DNA of 31,956 bases, taken from the NCBI GenBank assembly GCA_947166165.1, contig CAMVDK010000004.1:1-31956 (forward strand), written 5' to 3'. Both the position numbers and the translations under genes were made by a program. The notes below the pieces were generated by a model that worked only from the letters and a program-made list of their open reading frames with translations, was not told the origin of the DNA and made no database searches. This document shows positions 25,115-31,956 of this stretch, piece by piece. This DNA comes from an uncultured Porphyromonadaceae bacterium. Lineage in GTDB: Bacteria > Bacteroidota > Bacteroidia > Bacteroidales > Muribaculaceae. Every line of letters starts with the position of its first letter. The stretch's first letter is position 1.

Positions 25115-28100
25115 ATCACCTACTTCACCACATCCTCCTGGTGGCCGCAGCACTGCTCGCCAGCCTGCCTGCCACCGCCGGGCGCACCCTGCAAATGAAG
25201 GGAGCGCCGTCGCCCGGCCGCACGGGCTACCGCACCGCCTTGAAGACCCCGCTGCAACGCCCGCTCGGCATAGGCCCCCTGGCAGCCATCAACAGCCGCG
25301 CCGGGGCCGACGGCCGCCTGCTGGCGCCCGCCATGCGCGTGCCCGGCAGCAACACCACGTTCAACGCCGTGCTCGTCTACAGCGACGACTGGGCCGAAGG
25401 CGACACCCAGGCCAAGGTCGAAGCGGCTGCCGGCGTGTACGCCATGCCCCTGCGCAGCGACCGCGACCTCACCTTGCTGCGCAACGGCATCGACTGGTTC
25501 GACACGCGCGCTGCCGTGAAGGTGGGCAACACCTTCTATGTCATCATGGCCAACTTCGAGGGCGAAAACACCCGCTACGCTAGTTGCTCGACCAGCACAT
25601 GGTATCTCACCGGCAGCGAGGAAATCGACCCGGCAAACGTGGCCACCGACCTGGCCTACGACCCCACAACGGGCAAGGTGTACGGATACTTCTACTACGA
25701 CTACACCAACGATTACAACCGGTTCTGCACCTTCGACGTGGCTACGGGCGAGTCCTACGACATCGCCGTCGGCACTCCTGTCTACGCCATCGCCTGCAAC
25801 CAGCAAGGCGAGCTCTATGGCATCACCTACATGGGCGACCTCGTGCGCATCGACAAATCCACCGGCAACCAATTCGTGGTGGGCCACACCGGCATGATCC
25901 CCATCGACCGTAATTCGATGGCTTTCGATGAGTCGACCGGCAAGCTCTACTGGGCAGCCACCTGCGGTTCATGGTACAGCCCCTTCACCGGACTCTACGA
26001 GGTGAACACGTCCAACGCCGAGCTCACCCTTGTGCGCGAATTCACCGACCACGAATCCTTTGCCGGATTGACCTTCGCGTCGTCGACAGTTCCCACCTCG
26101 GCGCCGGCAGCCGTCACCGACATCGGCGTCACCTTCACCGACCGCGGAGCGCTGACCGGCACGCTGGCCTTCACCGCCCCCACAACGGCCATCGACCTCA
26201 CGCCCCTCACCGGCACCATCAGCGCCATTGTCACCATTGCCGGCAGCGACACCATCATCGAGCACATCGCTCCCGGCCAGCGCGTCGAGGTGGACATGAC
26301 CTTCCCCGAAGGCCGCCACACCGCCATCATCACCACCGCCGACAACGACAACCGCGGAGCCATGGCCTCCTACGAGTTCTACGCCGGCGAGGACCTGCCC
26401 GGCACACCCGTCGACGTGGTGCTCACCGAGCGCGACGGCGCCGCGCTGCTCACCTGGCAGCCCGCCCCGCTCGGGCTGAACGGCGGCGAATACGACACCA
26501 AGGGTGTCACCTACACCATCGTCCGCTATCCCGACCAAGTCACCGTGGCCAGCGGTGTGGTCGAAACCACCTTCACCGACCGCACGCTCACGGGCGAAGA
26601 CCAGAGCGTGTTCTACACCGTGACCGCCGTCACCGACATCGGGTGCAGCGACGCAGCACGGAGCAACAGCTACGTGTTTGGCAACGGGTTCACCGTGCCA
26701 TTCTTCGAGCCGTTTGCCTCGCAGGGTCGGTTTGACCTCTGGACCATCGACGACCTCAACGGCGGCCCCACCTGGCAGTACCACAGCGAAGGGCACTACG
26801 CCTTCTACGACTATGGCAACACCAACCTGCCGGCCAACGACTGGCTGATTTCGCCGCGCATCGCCCTCGAGGCAGGAAAGCAGTACAAACTCTCCTACTG
26901 GGCCAAGACGCGCTCAAAGACCTACGTCGAGAACTTCCGCGTGGCCCTCGGCACCGCGCCCAACGCCGCCGCGATGACCCTCACGCTCGACGACCACCCC
27001 TCCTGGGCCGACACCGGCGGACAGACCCTCACCACCACCTTCACCGTCGACCACGACGGCGTCTACCACCTGGGATTCCTGTGCTACAGCGCCGCACAGA
27101 TGTGGCAGCTGCAAATCACCAACGTCAGCATCGAAACGATGGACGACCAGGTGCCCGCACCCGTGGCCGACCTCACGGTGACCGCTGGCGCCCTGGGCGC
27201 GATGAACGCCACCATATGCTGCACCGCCCCCACCACCACCGACAGCGGTGAGCCCTTGACCAGCCTCGCAGCAGTGAACGTCTACCGCAACGGCAGCGAC
27301 GCGCCCGTGCACACCTTCGCCAACCCCGTGCCCGGAGCCACGCTCCAATGGCAGGACAACGGCATGACCGAGGCCGCCGTCTACACCTACCGCGTGGTGG
27401 CCGCCAACGGTGCCGGCCAGAGCCTCGAGGCCTCGGCATCGGCATTCGTCGGTGTCGACGCACCCGGCGCACCCGGCGGACTGCGGCTCGAAGACCACGA
27501 CGGGCAGGCCGTGCTCACCTGGCAGGCGCCCACCTCCGGACGAAACGGCGGATACTTCGACGCGTCCAACCTCACCTACCAAGTCTGGCGCTACGACAAC
27601 TACACCATGCTGGCCGACCGCCAGACGGCCACCACCTACACCGATGCATCGACACAGGCCATCACCGAGCAGACGCTCATCGACTATGTGGTCTTCCCCT
27701 ACTGCGGCGACACACGCGGAGCCTACGCCCTGAGCAACGCCGTCGTCTTCGGAACGCCCTACGAGGCACCCATCACCGAGACGTTCAGGTCAAGCACCGA
27801 GCACGGCATGAACTACTATCCCTGGGTGGCGCAGAGCGACCAGACCATGAACCAGGGCTGGACACTCGAAAACAGCGGCTCCTTCCCGGTGGCCAACGAC
27901 CAGAACGGCGACTACGGCATGGCCGTGTTCCACTCGCGCGGCGAGAGCTCCGGCATTCACGCCTGGCTCACCTCTCCCAAAATCTCGGCCAAGAACCTCA
28001 GCAACCCGCAAGTGGCCTTCTACATGTACCACAGCCACATCGACGGAGCCACCACACAGGAAAGCCTCGAACTCGAGTACTCCGTCAACGGGGTCGACTT

Positions 28101-29589
28101 CGTGCGGGTCGACGGGGCCAAGTGGATGCGCGACGACGGCACCACGGGATGGGCGCGCCACACCGTCAACCTGCCGCAAGCGGCTGGATGCGAGAACCTG
28201 CGCATCGCCTTCGTAGGCACCACCGATGGGCTGCCCACCCAGGGCCACGACATCTACATCGACAACATCGCCATCGGCAACCAGGCCGCCACCGACCTGG
28301 CCGTCGACATCGACGGGCCAAGAACGGTCATTGTCAACGAATCGGGGCGTTTTGCCATCACCGTGTCCAACCTCGGCACGCAAAACGTGCAGGGATATGA
28401 GGTCAAAATCCGCGATTCGCAGGGCTACTCGGCCTCACTGACGGGCTACACCGTAGCTCCCGGAACGTCGAAGACCACATACATCAACCACAGTTTCGGC
28501 ACGCCCGGCATGACCGACATGACGGTCACCGTTGCCTGCAACGGCGACGAGAACGCCCTCAACGACAGCGCCTCGATTCGCATCAGGGTGGCCGAGCCGG
28601 CGGCCCCGTCGGCCAGCGGACTCACCGGCACGCTCACCGGCGACGAGGTCGACCTGCAATGGACCCGCCACAGCGCGCGTGGCGCCGTGGCCGACAGCGT
28701 GGAGACCTACACCGACTGGGCCATCGACAGCGTGGGCGAATGGACCATGGTCGACCTCGACCACCAAGCCACCTATTACATCAACAACAACCTCGACTAT
28801 CCCCACCAGAGCGACCCCAAGGCCTGGCAGGTGTGCAACGCACACGCGCTCGGCATCGACGTGTGGGACGAAGGACGGCCGCACTCCGGCCACAAGATGT
28901 TCATGGCCATGAGCGCCGCCAGCGGACCCAACGACGACTGGCTCATCTCGCCTACGCTCAACGGGAAGTCGCACATCATCTCCTTCTTCGCCAAGGCCTT
29001 CACCGACCAGGACGACCAAGTGGAGCAGATGAGCGTGCTCTACTCCACCGGCGGCACCGACCCCATCGACTTCACGCCCCTGGCCGGAGCACGGCTCATC
29101 ACCGTGCCGGCGGTGTGGACCGAGTATGTGTTCGTCGTGCCTAACGGCGCCACTCATTTTGCCATCCGATGTGTGTCGCCCGGCGGAATGCAGTCGTTTG
29201 CCTTGTTCGTCGACGACCTGCGGTTCAACGACCTCACGGTGCCGCAGTGGCAATTCGCGGCCTACGACGTCTTCCGCAACGGCGTGAAAATCGGCTCCAC
29301 CACCGAGAGCCACTACACCGACGCCGACCTCAGACAAATCGGACGCGCCACCTACACCGTCAAGACCGTCTTCGACCAAGGCGAGAGCGCGATGAGCAAC
29401 CCCTGGACGGTAGCTCGGCCCGAGGACATCAACGCCGACGGCATCATCGACATCAACGATGTCAACATCCTGATCAACATCATCCTCGAGCTCACCGACC
29501 CGCAGCAGTATCCCACCGCCGACGCCAATGGCGACGGGCACACCGACATCGGCGACGTGAACCGCCTGCTCAACATCCTGCTCCGCTGA
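25111..29589 (+). CDS. Giant secreted adhesin-like protein with C-terminal dockerin
   Basis: A 1492-residue exported protein translationally coupled to the GH92 gene. Signal peptide HHILLVAAALLASLPATAG. Residues about 100-325 look like a beta-propeller: ATDLAYDPTTGKVYGYFY, YAIACNQQGELYGI, NSMAFDESTGKLYWA. Then come several fibronectin III-like domains and three jelly-roll choice-of-anchor-J/MAM-like domains near 530-680 (NDWLISPRIAL), 890-1055 (HAWLTSPKIS) and 1192-1380 (DDWLISPTLNG). A CARDB-like domain (about 1068-1165) sits between the last two. The dockerin pair EDINADGIIDINDVNILIN and DANGDGHTDIGDVNRLLN ends the chain (1438-1492). Domain content parallels the first gene of the operon, suggesting both work with the GH92 enzyme at the cell surface or on secreted particles. 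Ligands are unknown. Confidence 0.8.
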   Translation: MNHLLHHILLVAAALLASLPATAGRTLQMKGAPSPGRTGYRTALKTPLQRPLGIGPLAAINSRAGADGRLLAPAMRVPGSNTTFNAVLVYSDDWAEGDTQAKVEAAAGVYAMPLRSDRDLTLLRNGIDWFDTRAAVKVGNTFYVIMANFEGENTRYASCSTSTWYLTGSEEIDPANVATDLAYDPTTGKVYGYFYYDYTNDYNRFCTFDVATGESYDIAVGTPVYAIACNQQGELYGITYMGDLVRIDKSTGNQFVVGHTGMIPIDRNSMAFDESTGKLYWAATCGSWYSPFTGLYEVNTSNAELTLVREFTDHESFAGLTFASSTVPTSAPAAVTDIGVTFTDRGALTGTLAFTAPTTAIDLTPLTGTISAIVTIAGSDTIIEHIAPGQRVEVDMTFPEGRHTAIITTADNDNRGAMASYEFYAGEDLPGTPVDVVLTERDGAALLTWQPAPLGLNGGEYDTKGVTYTIVRYPDQVTVASGVVETTFTDRTLTGEDQSVFYTVTAVTDIGCSDAARSNSYVFGNGFTVPFFEPFASQGRFDLWTIDDLNGGPTWQYHSEGHYAFYDYGNTNLPANDWLISPRIALEAGKQYKLSYWAKTRSKTYVENFRVALGTAPNAAAMTLTLDDHPSWADTGGQTLTTTFTVDHDGVYHLGFLCYSAAQMWQLQITNVSIETMDDQVPAPVADLTVTAGALGAMNATICCTAPTTTDSGEPLTSLAAVNVYRNGSDAPVHTFANPVPGATLQWQDNGMTEAAVYTYRVVAANGAGQSLEASASAFVGVDAPGAPGGLRLEDHDGQAVLTWQAPTSGRNGGYFDASNLTYQVWRYDNYTMLADRQTATTYTDASTQAITEQTLIDYVVFPYCGDTRGAYALSNAVVFGTPYEAPITETFRSSTEHGMNYYPWVAQSDQTMNQGWTLENSGSFPVANDQNGDYGMAVFHSRGESSGIHAWLTSPKISAKNLSNPQVAFYMYHSHIDGATTQESLELEYSVNGVDFVRVDGAKWMRDDGTTGWARHTVNLPQAAGCENLRIAFVGTTDGLPTQGHDIYIDNIAIGNQAATDLAVDIDGPRTVIVNESGRFAITVSNLGTQNVQGYEVKIRDSQGYSASLTGYTVAPGTSKTTYINHSFGTPGMTDMTVTVACNGDENALNDSASIRIRVAEPAAPSASGLTGTLTGDEVDLQWTRHSARGAVADSVETYTDWAIDSVGEWTMVDLDHQATYYINNNLDYPHQSDPKAWQVCNAHALGIDVWDEGRPHSGHKMFMAMSAASGPNDDWLISPTLNGKSHIISFFAKAFTDQDDQVEQMSVLYSTGGTDPIDFTPLAGARLITVPAVWTEYVFVVPNGATHFAIRCVSPGGMQSFALFVDDLRFNDLTVPQWQFAAYDVFRNGVKIGSTTESHYTDADLRQIGRATYTVKTVFDQGESAMSNPWTVARPEDINADGIIDINDVNILINIILELTDPQQYPTADANGDGHTDIGDVNRLLNILLR

Positions 29590-29617
29590 CCCGCGGCGCT
29601 GCCGCACGCTGAGCGGC

Positions 29618-29664
29618 AAAAAAGATTCCCCTCGCAGCATCGTGTTGCGAGGGGAATCTTTTTT
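29618..29664. terminator. Bidirectional terminator between convergent genes
   Basis: A perfect 19-bp stem: 29618-29636 (aaaaaagattcc...) pairs with 29646-29664 (...ggaatctttttt) around a 9-base loop. It has a T run on both strands and serves the operon ending at 29589 (+) and the FKBP gene ending at 29687 (-). Confidence 0.95.
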
Positions 29665-29686
29665 GTTGAGTTGGTGGAGTGGCGGC

Positions 29687-30577
29687 TCACTTGGCGGCGG
29701 GCTTCACCGTGATGGGAGCGGCGGCGGGCTTCTTATCGGAAGCGGGCTTCAAACCCACGGTCTCCATCTCGAACACCAGCGTCTCGTTGGGGCCGATGTC
29801 GCCAGCACCGTTGGTGCCGTAGGCCAGCTCACCGGGGATGATGACCTCCACCTTCATGCCGGGCTTCATCAACTTCAGCATCTCCGAGAAACCGGGAATC
29901 ACACCCTGCATGCGGAAGGGCACGGGCTCGTCGCTGCGGTCGAACTCCTTGCCGTCGATGTGCTTGCCCACATACTTGACCATGACCTCGTCAGCGTCGG
30001 TGAAGTTCTTGCCAGTGCCCTCGGCCAGCACCTTGTACACGATGCCGCTTTTATGCTTCGTGTAGCCGGCCTCTTTGGCCTTCTTGTTGACGAAAGCCTC
30101 GCCGGCCTTCTTGTTCTCGATGGCCTTCGGGTCTTTCTCCTTAGCCTCGCTCACTGCCGCCTGAATCAGGCGCTGATAGGTGGCCTGCATCTCTTGCAGC
30201 TTCATCTGGTCGATGCTGTCGGTGCTGTTCATCGCCTTCTTGAACTCAGCAAGGAATTTGTTGCGGTCGAACTTCACGCCCTGCTGCTCCAGGTTGGCGA
30301 TGTCGCCAAGCACCTGCATGGCCACCTGCATGCCACCCATGTAGTAGCGCGATGTGTCGCTAGTAATGATTTTCTCAAAGCCCTTGATGAATGCGGCCTT
30401 GTCGAAAGTACTGTCGTTCGACGACTGGAACTTCATCACGTTGCCCACAAACGAGCCGAAAGTGGTGGTCAGCGAGTCGGCTTTTGCGCCACCCGAAGCA
30501 GCGCTGCCCTTCTCATTGCAGCTGATGGCCGACAGAGCCAGCACAGCAGCCATTGCGATTGCAAAAAACTTTTTCAT
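29687..30577 (-). CDS. FKBP-type peptidyl-prolyl isomerase lipoprotein
   Basis: Folding helper that isomerises proline bonds in exported proteins. The 296 residues start with a lipoprotein signal ending SAISC (Cys20), so it is anchored in the envelope facing the periplasm or outside. Residues about 35-180 match the helical FKBP N-terminal dimerisation domain of Mip-like proteins. The FKBP domain follows (about 185-280) with VKYVGKHIDGKEFDRS, GVIPGFSEMLKLM (Phe in place of the usual Trp of the pocket) and ELAYGTNGAGDIGPNETLVFE. A Lys/Pro/Ala tail ends the chain. A second FKBP gene lies 147 bases upstream on the same strand; the two may be cotranscribed. No good own promoter was seen. Confidence 0.93.
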   Translation of the reverse strand: MKKFFAIAMAAVLALSAISCNEKGSAASGGAKADSLTTTFGSFVGNVMKFQSSNDSTFDKAAFIKGFEKIITSDTSRYYMGGMQVAMQVLGDIANLEQQGVKFDRNKFLAEFKKAMNSTDSIDQMKLQEMQATYQRLIQAAVSEAKEKDPKAIENKKAGEAFVNKKAKEAGYTKHKSGIVYKVLAEGTGKNFTDADEVMVKYVGKHIDGKEFDRSDEPVPFRMQGVIPGFSEMLKLMKPGMKVEVIIPGELAYGTNGAGDIGPNETLVFEMETVGLKPASDKKPAAAPITVKPAAK

Positions 30578-30622
30578 TTCTCGTGTTAAAATTGTTATGA
30601 TTTTATTAATTTAAGATTCAAG

Positions 30623-30716
30623 ATGCAAGCAATGCACTGTGAATTGTGAATTGCGCATTATGCATTATGCATTGTGAATTGTGCATTGCCAATTGTGCAT
30701 TGTGCATTGTGCATTA
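30623..30716. repeat. Degenerate tgcattg/gtgaattg short repeats between FKBP genes
   Basis: About 94 bases are built from irregular 8-9 base units such as gtgaattg, tgcattat and tgcattgtg, ending with three near-identical copies of gtgcatt at 30690-30714. It fills the gap between the two FKBP genes. No open frame or stable unit length is visible, so this is not a CRISPR array. Confidence 0.8.
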
Positions 30717-30724
30717 CAGAACGC

Positions 30725-31312
30725 TCATTTGCCCACTTTGATGAGCTGCACGTCGAAGATGAGCGTGCTGTTGGGCTGGATGGGGCCGGTGCCGTGGGGG
30801 CCGTAGGCCAGCTCGCTGGGGATGAACAGGCGCCACGCCGAGCCTTCGCTCATGAGCTGCAGCCCTTCCACCCAGCCGGGAATCACCTGGCCCACGGCAA
30901 AGGTGGCCGGCTCGCCACGCTCCACCGAGCTGTCAAACACCGTGCCGTCGACCAGACGACCGGTGTAATGCACCGTCACCACATCGTTCGGACCCGGCTT
31001 GCGGCCGGTGCCTTCCTTCACAATCTGATACTGCAAGCCGCTGGCAGTCACATGGATGCCTTCCTGCTTGGCATTCTGAGTCAAAAAATCGCGGCCAACC
31101 TTCTCGTTCATGTCGGCAGCACCTTTCTCCAACTCAGTGAAGAACGAGGTGACCACCTGCTTGGCCTCGTCGTAGGTCATCAGCTGCTCGCCACCCTGGC
31201 CATACACCACGCGCAGTGCAGCGGCAAAATCGTCGACATTCAAATCCTGAATGCCCGAACCCTTGAAATTCTGACCCATACTCAGGCCCAAAGCATAACT
31301 TAACTTGTCCAT
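30725..31312 (-). CDS. FKBP-type peptidyl-prolyl isomerase, probably cytoplasmic
   Basis: A 195-residue proline isomerase without signal peptide. The N-terminal domain MDKLSYALGLSMGQNF (residues 1-16) and following helices match the FKBP N-terminal domain; the catalytic domain (about 100-193) has VTVHYTGRLVDGTVFDSS, the pocket Trp in GQVIPGWVEGLQLM, and ELAYGPHGTGPIQPNSTLIFD. The start at 31312 is chosen over the longer frame to 31381 because the -7 promoter element lies at 31352-31359, inside that extension; Met two codons upstream (31318) is an alternative. Compared with the neighbouring lipoprotein FKBP it keeps all pocket aromatics. The pair probably arose by duplication, with one copy retargeted to the envelope. 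Confidence 0.93.
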   Translation of the reverse strand: MDKLSYALGLSMGQNFKGSGIQDLNVDDFAAALRVVYGQGGEQLMTYDEAKQVVTSFFTELEKGAADMNEKVGRDFLTQNAKQEGIHVTASGLQYQIVKEGTGRKPGPNDVVTVHYTGRLVDGTVFDSSVERGEPATFAVGQVIPGWVEGLQLMSEGSAWRLFIPSELAYGPHGTGPIQPNSTLIFDVQLIKVGK

Positions 31313-31351
31313 TATCATTACTTTAGCAGGTTTCAACCCGAAACCAAGGTG

Positions 31352-31382
31352 CAAAGTTACGCCAAACCGCCCGAACTGCAAA
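31352..31382 (-). promoter_or_regulatory. Predicted promoter of the FKBP genes
   Basis: On the minus strand TTTG (31382-31379), a 19-base spacer and TAACTTTG (31359-31352), a full consensus match. Transcription would start near 31345, about 33 bases before the ATG ending at 31312. Confidence 0.75.
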
Positions 31383-31395
31383 ACGAAAAACGAAG

Positions 31396-31463
31396 TTTTT
31401 TAGACTATAAGAACAAAAGGACGGCTTTTTAGACCGCTTTTTTAGACCGCCGTTTTTTTAGAC
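31396..31463. repeat. Four copies of tttttagac
   Basis: The T-run followed by agac occurs at 31396-31405, 31426-31434, 31438-31447 and 31453-31463. A companion motif tataagaacaaaagg (31406-31420) returns as tataagaacacaagg (31496-31510). No gene is seen; the role is unknown. Confidence 0.65.
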
Positions 31464-31585
31464 ATACGAACATAAGCCTTTGCTTTGGTGGGGATTATAA
31501 GAACACAAGGTTTTGCTTTCACGCCCGAGCCACGGCCGCAAAACAATCCGCAAATCCGCCAGCAATAGGGCCATGGCCTGACATG

Positions 31586-31823
31586 GCCGGATGAACGAAG
31601 CAAACCCGCCGATGGTAGGGCCTCGCCTTGGCGTGGCCACTTGGCCGCATCTAATCGGCGCATAACCGCGTCAAATCCGCCGGCAGTAGGGCCATGACCT
31701 CATTGCCGGATGACCGAAGCAAACCCGCCGATGGTAGGGCCTCGCCTTGGCGTGGCCACTTGGCCGCATCTAATCGGCGCATAACCGCGTCAAATCCGCC
31801 GACGGTTTGGCCATGACCCGCCA
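31586..31823. repeat. 119-bp tandem repeat, two full copies plus a partial one
   Basis: Unit 1 (31586-31704) and unit 2 (31705-31823) both begin gccggatga and are identical over the first 90 or so bases except one position (aacgaag versus accgaag). They diverge somewhat near the end. A partial copy of the unit end precedes them (about 31547-31585). Short frames crossing it are repeats of the same peptide and not convincing genes. The rest of 31824-31956 turns AT-rich and holds nothing recognisable. Confidence 0.9.
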
Positions 31824-31956
31824 TGGCCAAACCGACCGAATGTGAATGCCAATTTCTCCAATTCAAATCAAATCTGCAACCACCAAAAATTATCCGTTCA
31901 ATAAAGAAACCGCAATTTCAGGCACTATATGAAATAGGCTGAAAAACCGCCAAAAA

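Noticed and set aside
19611..29589. Classical polysaccharide utilisation locus or cellulosome
   Set aside because: No SusC/SusD-like genes, no hybrid or ECF regulator and no cohesin domains are present in the window.
29642..30589. 315-codon plus-strand frame opposite the FKBP lipoprotein
   Set aside because: It is the mirror of a clear FKBP gene, begins in the terminator stem and shows no family features.
31586..31823. CRISPR-like array
   Set aside because: Units are 119 bp and adjacent, with no spacers and no cas genes nearby.

Overview
The window looks like chromosomal DNA of a Bacteroidales bacterium, most likely a Muribaculaceae or Prevotella relative. Evidence: a single fused SecDF; eight-base promoter elements of the Bacteroidetes type (TAnnTTTG) with a TTTG or TTGC element 19 bases upstream; weak or absent Shine-Dalgarno sequences; many secreted proteins ending in dockerin-like calcium-binding repeats; an outer-membrane lipoprotein with an acidic export signal after the lipid cysteine; and cleaved-adhesin/choice-of-anchor-J domains. 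Coding GC is high (about 60-65%), with AT-rich promoter regions. Taxonomy is inference from these traits.

Layout. 29-1042 (-): a cytosine-5 DNA methyltransferase that stops before its target-recognition region. 1043-1840: a repeat-rich intergenic region with a 184-bp element bounded by perfect 23-bp inverted repeats. 1841-4822: secDF. 5067-7049: argR, a degenerate ArgC-like protein, and ssb with a repeat-expanded tail. 7241-9214: a secreted Cthe_2159-type beta-helix protein and a small dockerin protein. 9501-13035: a tight gene set of VTC-domain protein, DUF4956 membrane protein, DUF2490 beta-barrel-like protein and a second Cthe_2159-type lipoprotein. 13201-15124: a LytS-type histidine kinase and a LytTR response regulator. 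15682-19368: a 1228-residue secreted protein with starch-binding-like N-terminal modules. 19611-29589: a three-gene operon in which a GH92 glycosidase sits between two giant multidomain dockerin proteins. 29687-31312 (-): two FKBP-type peptidyl-prolyl isomerases. 31313-31956: a repeat region with a 119-bp tandem duplication.

How the parts may work together. The middle of the window (7.2-30 kb) is dominated by envelope and secreted functions: polysaccharide-binding beta-helices, a VTC/DUF4956 pair that suggests polyphosphate or another anionic polymer at the membrane, a glycosidase probably acting on mannose-containing glycans, and adhesin-like proteins. SecDF and a periplasmic lipoprotein FKBP would serve export and folding of such proteins. 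No SusC/SusD pair and no cohesin is visible, so this is neither a classical polysaccharide utilisation locus nor a cellulosome.

The most promising candidates for something undescribed are the VTC-DUF4956-DUF2490-Cthe_2159 cassette and the ArgC-like protein that has lost its catalytic histidine and nucleotide-binding glycines while staying next to argR. All family assignments come from motif recognition by eye; no database search was run.
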